From: Rugalucina vietnamica
Lineage: Eukaryota > Mollusca > Bivalvia > Lucinida > Lucinidae
Assembly: GCA_964017185.1 (NCBI GenBank)
Contig: OZ024869.1
Coordinates: 3,742,501 to 3,806,500 of the forward strand
Length of the DNA: 64,000 bases
Reading direction: 5' to 3'
The notes under the pieces were generated by a model. It was not told the DNA's origin and ran no database searches. It worked only from the letters and a program-made list of their open reading frames with translations. Shown here piece by piece: positions 46,401 to 60,200 of the stretch. Position 1 is the first letter of the stretch. Each line of letters starts with the position of its first letter. A program made the translations under genes and the position numbers.

Positions 46401-49400
46401 CAATTGTCTATCTAGACACATTTAAAATTTAGGTTGATCGTGTTCGTTTTCAGGGTGTTGGTTTCTGGTATATATTTCCAATAGAGCCAATGGGTCCGTC
46501 TACTAAATTGAAACTATTGGAACCGTGGGAAGCAAGCAAAACAAATCTGCTAGATTGTGATAACAACGTGGCGCATTCAAATGACAAGGTAACGTTTTCC
46601 TTTTTGTGCTAAAGAAAAAAATAATACTCGTTGGTAGTGATTTGGAATATTTTCTGAGTCGAAAGTTTTTCAAATGACGTCACAGGTGTAGTCGTGATTT
46701 AAACTTATATAGTATAAACGTCTGTTGTATTTATCATGAAAAGGTACAAGTAGGCAACGATCAGGAAAAGGCGCAATCAGAAAAAGATTCCCACTCCAAA
46801 AACCGAGGCGGGAAAAAATCAAACAAACAATAAGGTGCTTATACCATGAAAACATTTTGTAAGCCGAATGGGCAGCTATTTTCCCAATAGGTGGCCACTC
46901 AGTTACCTAAACTTAACATGTTTTTGTTTATTTAATTTTTAGTATAAGCATGCACTTATACTCAAAATCCAGACTCTGATGAGATATTTGAGAATCACTG
47001 CTAAAGCCTAATAGCAACCACATAGAATGTCTTTGACAATACTGAGAAAGTCAGAAATATTGCTCCTCCGGTTATTAAAACAGTTTTACTCTGGCGACTG
47101 TATTTTAGTTACTTCCCATCTGGGTTTCAAAGATCATTTCTGTTTATGATTGTGATACTAGTAGTTCTTGGTTTTTGCTTACTTTCATTTTTTGTGTCAC
47201 CAAACAGAACGACCGTTTGGACATTTGTCTTTCCTTTAACGCAAAATCATGAAACGCTCTTTAACAGATTGGGTTTGAAATGGACGAACATTTGGATGCT
47301 GATAACAACATAAAACAAACCAACGACTTCCAACCGCTAGAGGACCCAAAGAATTCTACGTCTCGAAAACTAACTATCAACATAAATAGGCTTACAGGTA
47401 AGTAAATCCTGCATACAATTTACATCATTGAAAATCGAAATAAAGCTGCTGAAATTTTCCTTTCCATTTACTCATCTGCGTATTTCGAGCATATTTATGT
47501 CAAACAAATAAAAATAAAACTGAGATCCTTTAAGAGCAGAACATATTTATGAGAAAGAAGATGGGCCATACCGCGGTTTCGGCTACTTCAGCCTCTTCAG
47601 TGACACTAGATTTGGCAACATGGAGCCAAAGAGAATTACTGTAATTTTGCAACTTTTAAAAGGATAGTCGATACAAAGACTAGAGTAGTCCAAATGGGGC
47701 CAAATATATTAAAAGTTGGTTAGAAAAAAGTTTCGGTGAGCAAATAACGTGTTTATCATCCATACTTTCCTTTTTTTGTACAAGATGTCAAATCATCAAA
47801 TTATCACACCAAACGATACAAAATTACTTTCCAGCATACAAAAACAGACGGAGCAATATTTGGGTGGAAGGAGGATATATCAGGCTAACTAAATCATCGT
47901 AAGTACAATTTGATTGCATTAGAAAAGCAGTCTCTTTTGCAGAAAATAAACTCCCTGTATAGTCTCCCCGTACATCATCCATAGTGCAGATTATATTTTC
48001 CTTTTGGTCCTTTGAGATCAGTGAGGGTATTCTGAGAGGTCAGAAAATTACTATTGGTTTAGACTCATTTTCTAACCAACGTTTAATATATTTGGCCCCA
48101 TTTTGATTATAATAGTCTTTGTATCGACTAATTTGTTGAAAGATACAAAATGAGTTATTCTCTTTGGCTTCATGTTGCCAAAATCTAGTGGGTCACTGAA
48201 GAGGCTTAAGTAGCCGAAACCATGGTATGGTCGATCCCCTTTCCCATTAATATGCTCACTGCTCTTAAAGTTTTATTTTATTCCCTAAAAGTATTGAATA
48301 TTTTATCAAATTTTAAGAACGTTTTACACTGATACCAAACATATTCTTTGAATACTTCTATATGATTCATTTTGTTTTTGTTTATTTATTTAGTTAGTTA
48401 GTTTGATAATTATTCTCAGCTTTTCTTCAAGTTTTTCATATCCATCATTTACTTTGGCAAGGGGACCACACATTAGCAGTTAAAAAGAGAAATGCCTGCC
48501 AACCTATATAGAAATGAAAAATGAAATGAAGCTTATACGTTTGTTTTCAACTTTATCAGCTCAGCAGATGCTGCTACAGGAGTCGCCATCTTTAAGTAAG
48601 TATTTTATAATATTTAATTTTTATTCAGGCTATAAGAATGGTAGATTAAGCTTTTGGACCGAAGTTTAATAAAAGTACGAAACAGATAGACTAATTGGGC
48701 CGTCAGACCCTGCAATTAAAATGCCTATCATATCCACAGCAGAATGCGTGACTCACTATACATCACGAAACCTTAGATCATGCAGTATACATTTTTAGAA
48801 GCAAAAATAGAAATTTTCTTGAAAAATGTTTAATTTTTTTAATAATTTCGCTCAAAAAGCCGGTTCTAACGAGTACCCACAATCTATGTTTTGATCAGGA
48901 ATAAGAAAAATAGGTATACCCATTCGATCCGTAGTTTCTCTACATAGAAGTGGGGATTAAGGGAATATTCATTTCACGGACATGTTTTCTGATAGTAGGT
49001 TCAATATAGTTTAGCAAGTTTGACCTACAAGCCGAATATTGGAGTTGCTGGATGGAGATAAGACCAGAATGACATTCGTTCATTTAAAAAATTATTATAG
49101 TCATGCCGTTTGGTCTCTGCAATACACCTGCAAAGTTCAAGGAGCTAATAGGCAGAGCTATTTACGATGTAAACCAGTGTGACTGTTATCATGACGACAT
49201 CATTATGTTGTTTTCTATTTTAGCACGCAGCACAGGGACAAGGATGGCCAAATGACAGAATCAGTTATAGTTGGAGATAGTGCTAATATTGGTGAACCCG
49301 TAACATGGGATGGTGTGTCGTATCCAAGATCACTTCCGTACTATAAAGTTCCGTAAGTTAGTTTTGATACAACCTTCCTAGCTGAAAATTCCATGAGAAA

Positions 49401-52400
49401 GGTAAAAGTAGAGTGGTTAATTTTCACTTGAATATTAACTGAAATCTTTAAGTTCAACAACTTAATTATACTCTGCAAATTAAAACTGTATTGCAATATA
49501 AGACCTACATTATGAATATTTAAATGGATACAGTAGAAAGTTTTGGATTCTAAAATATTTTATAGCTGGTATCAATGAAATCGTATTCTAGACAGTAGTC
49601 GGCTTTCTGATCCCGTTTGTTGAATGGGGTATCCTTAACCGGAAAAGTAAGTTAGTGAATTAAGTTACTACAAGTATGACTTGGCTGTATCAGCTCTTTA
49701 CTAATTGAAACCCCGAGGCATTTTTGACAAGGGAATTGTAATATTTTCTTTGCTTTCTATTTCCAGCGATTATCCTCGCCAGGGATTTCAGTATTACAAA
49801 GGACCACAGATTTTAGAAGACATATATTTTGCTGGTTTCGACAATAACCCCTATTATAAGACGGGAGCAATAAGCTGGCAACATAGCAACTCCTACTTTA
49901 CAGCTGTATATTCATCTTTTAAGCACGCTTTGTTCAACTTTGATGACAGTGTAAGGCATTTACATTACAGATTAAGTCATAAAGTTTTGTAAAGAAGTTA
50001 ATTTGTTATAACGTTTGGGAGTTGAAGGATTTGATGAATATCCATGTTTAAGTTATCATTGGTTCTGTCGTCCAGTTGTTACAGTCTGTATAATTATTCA
50101 TCATTTTCTGTGTTACTATTTAGATGTGCCATGGTTGATAACGATAAGAATTTACACCACAGATATAGTTTAATCCATTTTTGGACGAAAGGACTTGTCC
50201 ATCATTATCATTGGGTGTCCACTGTCATTTTAGGGGCATCGGGAATGATTGTGAAATTCCATTTTTTTCTGTAAAATTCCTTTAAAAATAGAATAGCCAC
50301 GCCGCGTTTTGCGGTGTCACATTTGTGGCTATAATGTTTGCCTATGTCATGCTTAAACCTATTTGTGGCATCCTGATTATGTAATTGGTTGGGTCCATTT
50401 TCAGTTTAGGGTATCAGAAATAATCTGTGAAATTGCTGTAACAAACACAATATACCCGCGCTTTCCGGTGTCACATATTGGGGCTTTACCGCTTGTCTAT
50501 GACCGACTAACTTACTATGAGAACTGCAGGATTATGTGGGTAAATTTTAAGATGTGTTTTCATTTGCTTCGCAGATCGAGGATGGCAATAGAATTTACCA
50601 AGGCGTTGAAGGGGACCAGAAATACAGCGGAATCGACGGTGACAAGTCAGTGTCTGTATACGACTGGGACAACAACATCATTGTGGTGCGGACCGACCCC
50701 TATACATTGACGGACGGATGTACTATCAGACCAAACTGGAACATGGCTGTATGCCAGGGCAAATATGGAAAGGTATCATTTGTGGATTGCATAGTTCTGT
50801 GACATGATGATGTTTGTCAATAAGGTGCATGTTGATATTGGAATGTTTATCTGTATATATACTTAAGGAATTAAAATACGCAACACACTAAATTTCAACT
50901 TTTACGTAAGTATTTGATGTTTTGATAAAATTCTTTTATGGAATGACCTACTGACTGCTTTTTGCACGTGATGAAATGAGAAAACGTCATTTTATTGACA
51001 AAATTAACGACAAAACATCAAAAACTAAGAAAAACGCAAATTGTGACGTAAACGTCGGGGTGAAGGGGAAGATGACAAATTCTTTGCATGTGGGTTACAT
51101 GACGTCGACTTGATAATGTGCAATAAAGACTAGCATCATTGTTTACTTAGGTGCCGTCCCATGTTGCGTTAAATCTTGTTAACGGAATGCTGAAGTTTAC
51201 AATAACGAAAAATGAGTAATTAACGTCATTTAAGTTATTCGATTTTGGCTGTTTGTACCTAAACGGTGTATACCGAACCAACATACGACACGACATGCTT
51301 TTTAATCAACAGTGGCGTCATAGGTACCGTAGAAATGGATCATCGGAGCGTTTGTTCTGACGTTCGTTAAACAGAATGTCACGTAATGTAACGGAGCGAA
51401 ACGGATTATATGCTTTGAGTAAACACTCGATTTACGCACTGTAATCAAAAGTTTGGCAATTTATCATTTTTTAAATCAGAAAATTTGAAAAACATAATGA
51501 GAGTCTTTAAAATGCAGGATGTTGGATTTTGACGTTTTAATGGACGTTTCATGGACGTCTGAAGTACAAAGGTCATTATGTTTACGTGAATAATCATTTT
51601 ATTGAATAAAACGCATGCCAAAGGAAATTTTACTGGCTTTTGACTCATTTTTTCGATTGACGTTGGTGACGTTAAACGTCCCATAACATAACCAAATGTT
51701 ACCAACTGATCAATGGTTACATCTGCAATCACTTTTAGGGGTTTTGGAAACAAAATATTGGTTTTGGTTTCAAATTTGACATTTACTGATCATGGTTACA
51801 GGGTTTGCTACTGTATGCCAGTGTGGTTACGCGTACGTCATTAAGCATACGTAACCGACATTGTGGCTCAACCTGTTGCAATTTGACGTTTAGATATTGC
51901 TTTCATATAAGAAGCTCAGTTATACCACAGACTTGCATTACAAAGCATGTTTTTAGCAACCCAAAGTGTTTGTTGCGTTTCTTTATTCCTTAAAAATATT
52001 ATAGTTTTACTGTTGTATTTGTCTTGTTGAGGACCATATGTTAGATGAGCTGATGCTTAATATGTTATCCTCGTAAAATAAAGACACATTATTGTTATTA
52101 TTATGGGATAGCGCACACAGTGGCGAGCCACAACGAGTTTTTATATTACTGATCGTTCCAAGGCGATACTTCTGTGGTGGTTCTTATTTTCGTGCTGTTG
52201 GCGCCTTATGTATGTTATCATATTTTTAGTTAAGTTTAGGTAACTGAGTGGCCACCTATTGGGAAAATAGCTGCTCATTCGGCTTACGATATGTTTTTAT
52301 GGTATAAGTACCTGATTGTTGATTTGGGTTTTTCCCACCTCGGTTTTTGGAGTGGGAATCTTTTTCTGATTGCGCCTTTTCCTGATCGTTGCCTACCTGT

Positions 52401-53588
52401 ACCTTTCAATATCCGTAGTACAAGTTATTTGTCCCGTAAAAATAAATGACATGAATTAAGCATATGTCAGCTTTTGAATGATGCTACCAGTGAGGCATGT
52501 TACAAGCTTGGTATGTATGCTATTTTATCGGTCATTTGAGGATGCTACTTCACACAATTTAAACTGACATTTATTGATTGAATATTCGCACGAAATTTAA
52601 AAAAAAAAATATTTAAAATAATTCAGTTATGTGGCGGGGTTGCCTGCCAGAAAGGGTGATTTATGGATGACCGTGCTGTAACGCTGACCTAAAGTACGGT
52701 TATTGTTTTCAAGGAAAGACAGGTTAGTATGACCGCGCGTGGTCACTGAACTTAGATGAGCCTGTGCATGAGAAAACCAACAATTTGGGTTTCAGACCAG
52801 GTCCGACACAAACCAGGCTGTACAGTCACAGAAGCAGGCTAGAAGCTTGAAATTTCGGATTTAAGAAGAAGAGAGATTGTACTATCCGTGTAGCGAAAAC
52901 AAAGGCGCTGATCAGCTTCGCGGTCACCGCGAAGCTGATCTGCGTCTTTGTTTTCGCATAGGCAGATTGTTGGTTTTCTCATGCACAGGCTCAGATGTGT
53001 AAAGTACAGACAAACCTAAGAAAACAACATCTGCTATGGTTGGGCCTAGAATTGCATTGTCAGGAAAAGAGGCATTTTTGAAATAACCAGTTCTTAACAA
53101 GGGCAATTTATGTAATACAATGTGAAACACAATATAAATGGATACGTTGTCAAGATTTACAAAATGGATTTATGGCAAATTATATATGCACTTCGCCCCA
53201 CATAGATTTGTGTTTGCCAGTAATCCTCTTTTCACACGACATTAGAAAAGAAATTAACTTCTTAATTGAATTAATCCATTTCAATGGAAAGAAATTAATT
53301 TCTTGAAAGGTAAACAGATGTTAAATTGCGTCAATTTGCGACATAAGTTATGAATATTTTCACTGTAGTAATGCCACTACTCACGTAGGCAATTAAAAAA
53401 ACAAACGCAACATACACTCTACCACCCCAAGGGTTTTTGTAGATTGTCCATGTATATATGATTTGTTAGTTTGGTTTGTTGCTTAACGTCAACAGCTATG
53501 GTCATGTTTTATTAATTACAATGTAGAACTTTTAATTTCATATCGCCACGCAATGTGTCCACCAAGGCCCAGAATTACAATGCTTCCT

Positions 53589-53636
<48 letters not shown>

Positions 53637-56600
53637 TACTTTATTTAAAGAGAGTAACCCAATTGATATAGCACCAATCTTCCTTCGGGCCCTTAATTTA
53701 AAGTTAAAGCCCGCTTTAGTTAAGGTGGCGAATTTATTTTCGACTCGATATTTGCTTTTATGAAAATATGCGTGTGTAAAATAAAATGTAATTTACATGA
53801 TAAAACCGGTAAGTTTGACTTCAGTATGCATTAGATGCACCTTTCTAGATGTTAAAATTCGTTACCTTTGCTAAGGTCTTCGTTAAGTTTAAGGGAGGAT
53901 TGTAATTCTGGGCCCAGTAAATCGAAACACTTAGCCAGAATAACTGAAATAAAGTTTACTTTTGTAGTTATTAGCCACGTCGGACACATCCGCCAGAAAT
54001 TACATGTATATTGCTTTAGATTTGACCATAGTTTATTATGTTAAGGTCCCATTCAAACTGATTATTTTTTACATATTGGAACGGGTCAAACGCAAACGTC
54101 AAGAGAGAAAAAAAGTTGGCTTGTCTCACGTATGCCCAGCGCGGGGCACGAACCCACACAGCGGTGAGAATGATCGAATGGTTAACAACGTGAATGAACG
54201 CGACCCCCTTAACCAAATAAGCCGCATTATGAGAACCCAGATTTTTGCATATACGAAAACAAAGCGCAGAGCAGCTGTGCAGTAACTGAAATTTCAAGCA
54301 TCTAGCCATCTTCTGTAGCTGCACAGACCGGTTTGTGTCAGATCAGGTCGGAAACCCCGAAGAGCGGTTTTCTCGCGTCGCGGCTCAAATGTTACACCTT
54401 TTATGTAACTGTGTAAAGACACAGGCTTAACGTCCCAGTCAACAATTTTTCAGTCATGTCGGGATGGAGCCAACGTATCCTGGGTTTAACCAGTACTGTA
54501 GGGAGTAAATGTGTCTTGCTCAGGGACACAACACGGTGCCGCCTGTGGGGATCGAACCCAGGGCCTCTCGTTTCGGAGTCCGACGACTACTGCGCCATAC
54601 ATTGATTTTGTTTGTTTGTATTGAGGCTTAACGTCCCAGTCAACAATTTTTCAGTCATGTCGGGATGGAGCCAACGTATCCTGGGTTTAACCAGTACTGT
54701 AGGGAGTAAATGTGTCTTGCTCGGGGACACAACACGGTGCCGCCTGTGGGGATCGAACCCAGGGCCTCTCGATTCGGAGTCCGACGATCCACTCCTGCGC
54801 CACCGCGCTCCCTAAAGACACATATCGACTGAACGTTATAGCATGATGCAGTTTGTTTTCTTCTCACATGCGTGGGCTTCTTGTGAGAAGCCTCTCCCAT
54901 CTAGCATTTGCAATCGTTACTAGTTTTTGGGAAGAAACATGAAAAATAGAGCATCAACTTTGCACAGTAACTGTCTCCTTAGTACATTGAACCTGATCGA
55001 AATTCTAATCTGAAAGAATGTTCTTAGGCCACCCTCTCATTGTTTTATTTTTGAAAGATTTCACATTTTTAAAATATACCATCTCTACCATGTCTATCAT
55101 ATAACTATAGGCAGAAAATGAATGTGAGTAGTTTTGGAAAATGAAACAACAAACTTCACAGTAGCTTTAGTATGAACTTTTCCTTGTCCGCCTATAAAGA
55201 CATGTACCATGCCAGTCTATGTTTTCATATTATTTTCAACATTTTCTTTCATTCCTCCAGCTATTCAAATTATCGTGCATAGGCATAAGCAGCTGCGTTC
55301 AGTTATTAATATACCCCTGCATTTAGAAATAAATTGCACTGGCAAGAAGTGGACAACTGAAGGAGTGTGTTAATATGTATTTTGTAAAGTATGAGGGTAA
55401 ATATTTACTTTTAATATACTTAAGGAATAAAGAAACGCAACAAACACTGTGGGGTATTGTAGATTGGCTTTGTAATGCAAGCTTTTTATGTATCCGATCT
55501 TATTACATGAAAGCAGTATCTAAACATCAAAATACAGCAGGTTAAGTCACTATGTCCGTTACGTATGCTTGATGGCGTGCGCATAACCACACTAACCCAC
55601 CGAGGCACACGTTAGAAAAATGATGAGTTAAAGTCAACTTTGAACCAAACACAATTTTGTTGATTCCAAAACTGTTAAAAGTGATTGCAGATGTATTCAT
55701 TGACCCGTTGCTAGCATTAGATCATGTTTTGGATGTTTTAACGTCACCAACGTCAATTAACGCTAGGAGTCCCAATTCTACAGTACAATTGACGTCACTG
55801 TTGCTTGAAAAGCATGTCGTGTCCTCTCGCGGTTCGATAAATACCGAATAAGCATAAAAGACCCTCATTTAATAATCCAAATGACGTTAATTGCTCATTA
55901 TTCATTATTGTGCACTTTTGCATTCGATGTGCCAACTTTAAAGCCAAATGGGATGGCATTCAAGTAAGCAATGGCGCCAATCTTTATTGCAGATTATCAA
56001 GTCGACGCCAGATTACCAAACATGCACAATATTTGGCATATTCACCTACTTCCCAACATTTACGTTATAATTTGCATTTTTCGTGGTTTTTGACGTTTTG
56101 ACGTCAATTTTGTCAATAAAATGACGTTTTCACATTTCATTACATGCCACAAGTAGTCTGCAAGACATATCTAATAGAGATTTTATTACACCGTCAAATA
56201 CATGCGTGACAGCTGAAATTTTATGTGTTGCGTATTTTAATTCCTTAAGTATACTTTCCCCGCAAGTGACGATTGTTCACAAACAAGAAGAGCTGCCAAT
56301 TAATTTCTAAATATTGCAGGGATATATTAAATAACTGTTCGCAGCTGTATACCAATGCCTATAACTCCGTTATTTACGAACGAAAACATAAAGTGTGTAT
56401 ATTCATTTTCTTAGTTAAAACGTTAGGAACAATGTGGTACCAAAATTGTTTGTGTTTTCAAAAATGTTTGGTTTTTTGCATTTTCACTGCCTGCTTTGTG
56501 AATAGGAAAATGCCCGTGTATTGTATAAAATAAAAAGAAAAGTTACTTTTTATCGGTAAATACCAAATATATTTCATCTCGTGACTTGAAAACATCTAAA

Positions 56601-57157
56601 TTTTTACTCGTGCTACGCACTCGTGAAAATTTTGATGTTTTCAACTCACTTGATGAAATATATTTGTTATTTACCTCAAAAAAGTAAATATCCTCTATTA
56701 ATATTACAGGTACGGATTCAAATTGAGAAGACTAACACCACAGCCGTTATGGTGCGGGACGACCTTCCATCCGCACAAATGGAGTTTACATTAGACCAGG
56801 GTTTCAGTGGCTTCCCCCTCCGTCTTGGTGGCAATTACAGTTACACATTATCATGGTCAAAGAGAATCCCTCGAGTTGTCGTCCTGGAATCTGATGGTGT
56901 TGAGAAGTACTATCAATTTATTTAATTTCTTTTGTCAGTTTCTAAAAGCAACAAATACTCAAATAAATTTAAAACATGCATACCTCAATTTACCATGCAT
57001 ACCTGATTGCTGTTTTACTTATTTTCATTTGAGCTCCAAAAATGGGTTTAATTTTAGATAGACCATTGCTGGCTTATTCATTACATACATGAAATCTGCC
57101 TTATAAAATATGGCGAGCAATCGTCTGTAGCCTACTGGTAAGAAAAGACCTTTGAGA

Positions 57158-57206
<49 letters not shown>

Positions 57207-57266
57207 CAAAACATTTGCAGCAGAAAATTGAACATAGTCACTTGGAAATAGTTATACTATATTTGC

Positions 57267-57299
<33 letters not shown>

Positions 57300-60200
57300 T
57301 ATATATTCCTACATCTATCCAGAGACGCATGGGTACGTGTCGGTATGTGTATTCCCCGTGATGCAGAGTTCGAAATTCGGCAGATCAAGGGAATGAAGAA
57401 GTTGACAGCCCCTCATCACTGGACCTGGGTCAGCTCACTGGCGGAATTGGAGGCGGAGGACGAGTGGACAGGCGAGAAGGTCTACCACGACGCTGCTAAC
57501 GGGTATGTAAAACAACTTTCCATAATTCAGCAAGTTATAATAGGACCATATTAGACATTGTAGCACCAGTGTGGAGCTAACACCAGCCAAAATCAGCTGT
57601 CAAAGAGGAATCAAAGGGGAGAAATTGACAGTCCACAAACGCCATGCAGTTGCAATTTAAATCTAGAAAATTGTGCTAATTTCATTGAAATGGTCCAAAT
57701 GTGTCAATCAATGATTTTTGTCTGTTGCAATATTTTCAAACAACCAACGAAATCTTTGAAAAGAGAAATCAACATCTGTCCAATTCAAGCTTACTCTGAC
57801 CAACTAGAGATAATTTGGGCATGATGTACATTTCAAGGTTGATAAACATATTGGACAGGAAATGTCAATTTCACCTTTTTAACCACTGGTTAGGAAATGT
57901 TTGAAACAAACACCTGGATTGCTAGTCTGACTGGCCAGCCGTCAAAATGAAGTATCATTCCCAGTGGTTCATTTTGTCGTCTGACTCCAGCATGTTATCA
58001 AAAAGCCAAGCTGTCAACCACTTTTGGTTGATAGCCATTATTTACAGTATAACAAGTTTTTTATGCAAAGCAAAAGGTGTAAAATACTGTAAAACAAAAT
58101 AATTAACAAACCTCTATTTGAAAATTCATAAGACATATGAGCCTGTGCATGAGAAAACCAACAATTTGGGTTTCCGACCAGGTCCGACACAAACCGGGCT
58201 GTACAGTCTCAGAAGCAGGCTAGAAGCTTGAAATTTCGGATATAAGAAGAAGAGGAAATATACTATCCGTGTAGCGAAAACAAAGGCGCTGATCAGCTTC
58301 GCGGTTACCGCGAAGCTGATCTGCGTCTTTGTTTTCGCATATGCAAATTGTTGGTTTTCTCATGCTCAGGCTCATATCCAAATTTTGTTTATTTTGATGA
58401 TTTTTTTAAAAGAATCCATTCAACATGGCTGACATGTTTTTCTTCAAAGAGTCATCTCAAGAGGGGAGACAATTCTCACTGCGAACTTCTGATTGGCTCT
58501 AAGAGAGTGCATGACCCTCATCAACTACCCATCAACCAATCAGATTAGGAATTCCCATATAATCAATGTCTAAAACAGCTTGCAGAGATATTAATAGAAC
58601 TTGGGAAATTGTGATAGTGCTGGAGCCAGACGTCAAAATGATAAACCATCAGGTATCAAAAATTCATTGTGACGGTTGACCCGCCAGACTACTGGATTGC
58701 TAAACTGCTATTTGCGTGGCTGTAATTATAACAGTCTACGAAGGATAGCTTGCTTGTGTTTATTAGCAAGAGGAGAAGGATTGATGGCTATGTGTATATA
58801 AATTATTCGAAAGCGACACTTGGTTGATAACTCATTACAGTGCATATCAATTTCCGTGAAAAGTTTGAACTAAAATATCTATATCAATGTTTATTCTCAG
58901 TTAATGAGTTAATCAAAGTGTACAGTGTCACTCTTTTTCTACTTTTCAGTATCATCTACTTTGTTCTACAAAATCCCTACCCCCGGGACGCAAACGAAAC
59001 TAAAGACTGCCCACGGGGTATATGTCCCTACATCAAATTCACACTGACTGGAGGCGATCCAACGGACGCAGACTGCAGGTACAGATTACAGAGTCCTGAT
59101 CCGATGGCCGTTCAGTCAGAAGTCCAACCAATAGTCCAACCAGACTTTCAACCCCAACCAGGATATATACCAATGGTCCAACCAGGGGTTCAACCAGATG
59201 ATCAACCAGAGGTAATTGTATTAACCCATTTGTAAAGAATAGACTTTCTCATTGTTATCGATCATTTGGTTCACTTTCATTTTAGGGGCTTCAGGTGTGA
59301 TTTCCAATTTTTATATATTTTTAGCTCACCTGAGCCGAAGGCTCACAAGGTGAGCTAATAGGATAGCCATGATCCGGCGTCCGTTGTCCGTCGTCCGTCG
59401 TCGTCCACAATTTCAAAGATCTTCTTCTCTGAAACCGCTTGGCCTATCTAGTTGAAATTTTATGTGGAGCCTCCTTGGGTAGTGGCATTTCAAGTTTGAT
59501 CGCGAAATCCAGGTCACATGACCAAGGTGGCCGCCACGCCCATATATGGTAAAAACCCTTCAAAAATCTTCTTCTCCAGAACCGGTGGGCCGATTTCCAC
59601 GAAACTTGGCATGTAGCATCGGGGATTTCAGCCCATCATAGTTTGATAAAATGATGACCCTTGGATGACCCTGACCTATTTTACGGCAAGGTCAAATTTG
59701 GAAACATAGGCTTTTACATGGGAAAAAGTGAAAACTATGGATTTTTGAAAACTATTGCAGCCTGAGACCTGAAAAGTGGTAGATGCAAACAACTAATGGA
59801 GTAGATGAAGGTATGTGATTAATATAGGTCAAGGTCATCTCTTGACCTTGGCTAGTCTGTTGTCCATACACACTTTTCAAAGATCTTCTTGTCTGAAACT
59901 GCTTGGCCAATCAAAGTGAAATTTTATGTGGAGCATCCATGGGTAGGGGAGACGAAAGTTTGATCCCGAAATCCAGGTCACATGACCAAGATGGCCGCCA
60001 CGCCCATATATGGTAAAAACCACTCAAAAATCTTCTTCTCCAGAACCGGTGGGCCGATTTTCAGGAAACTTGGTATGCAGCATCAAGGATATCAGCCCAT
60101 CATAGTTTGATAAACTGATGACCGTTGGATGACCTTGACTTATTTTACAGCAAGGTCAAATTTGGAAACATAGGCTTTTACATAGGAAAAAGTGAAAACT

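Noticed and set aside
59098..59211. Gln-Pro repeat as intron microsatellite rather than coding
   Set aside because: It is in frame with conserved CEMIP sequence in the same exon, and a good donor follows at 59212.
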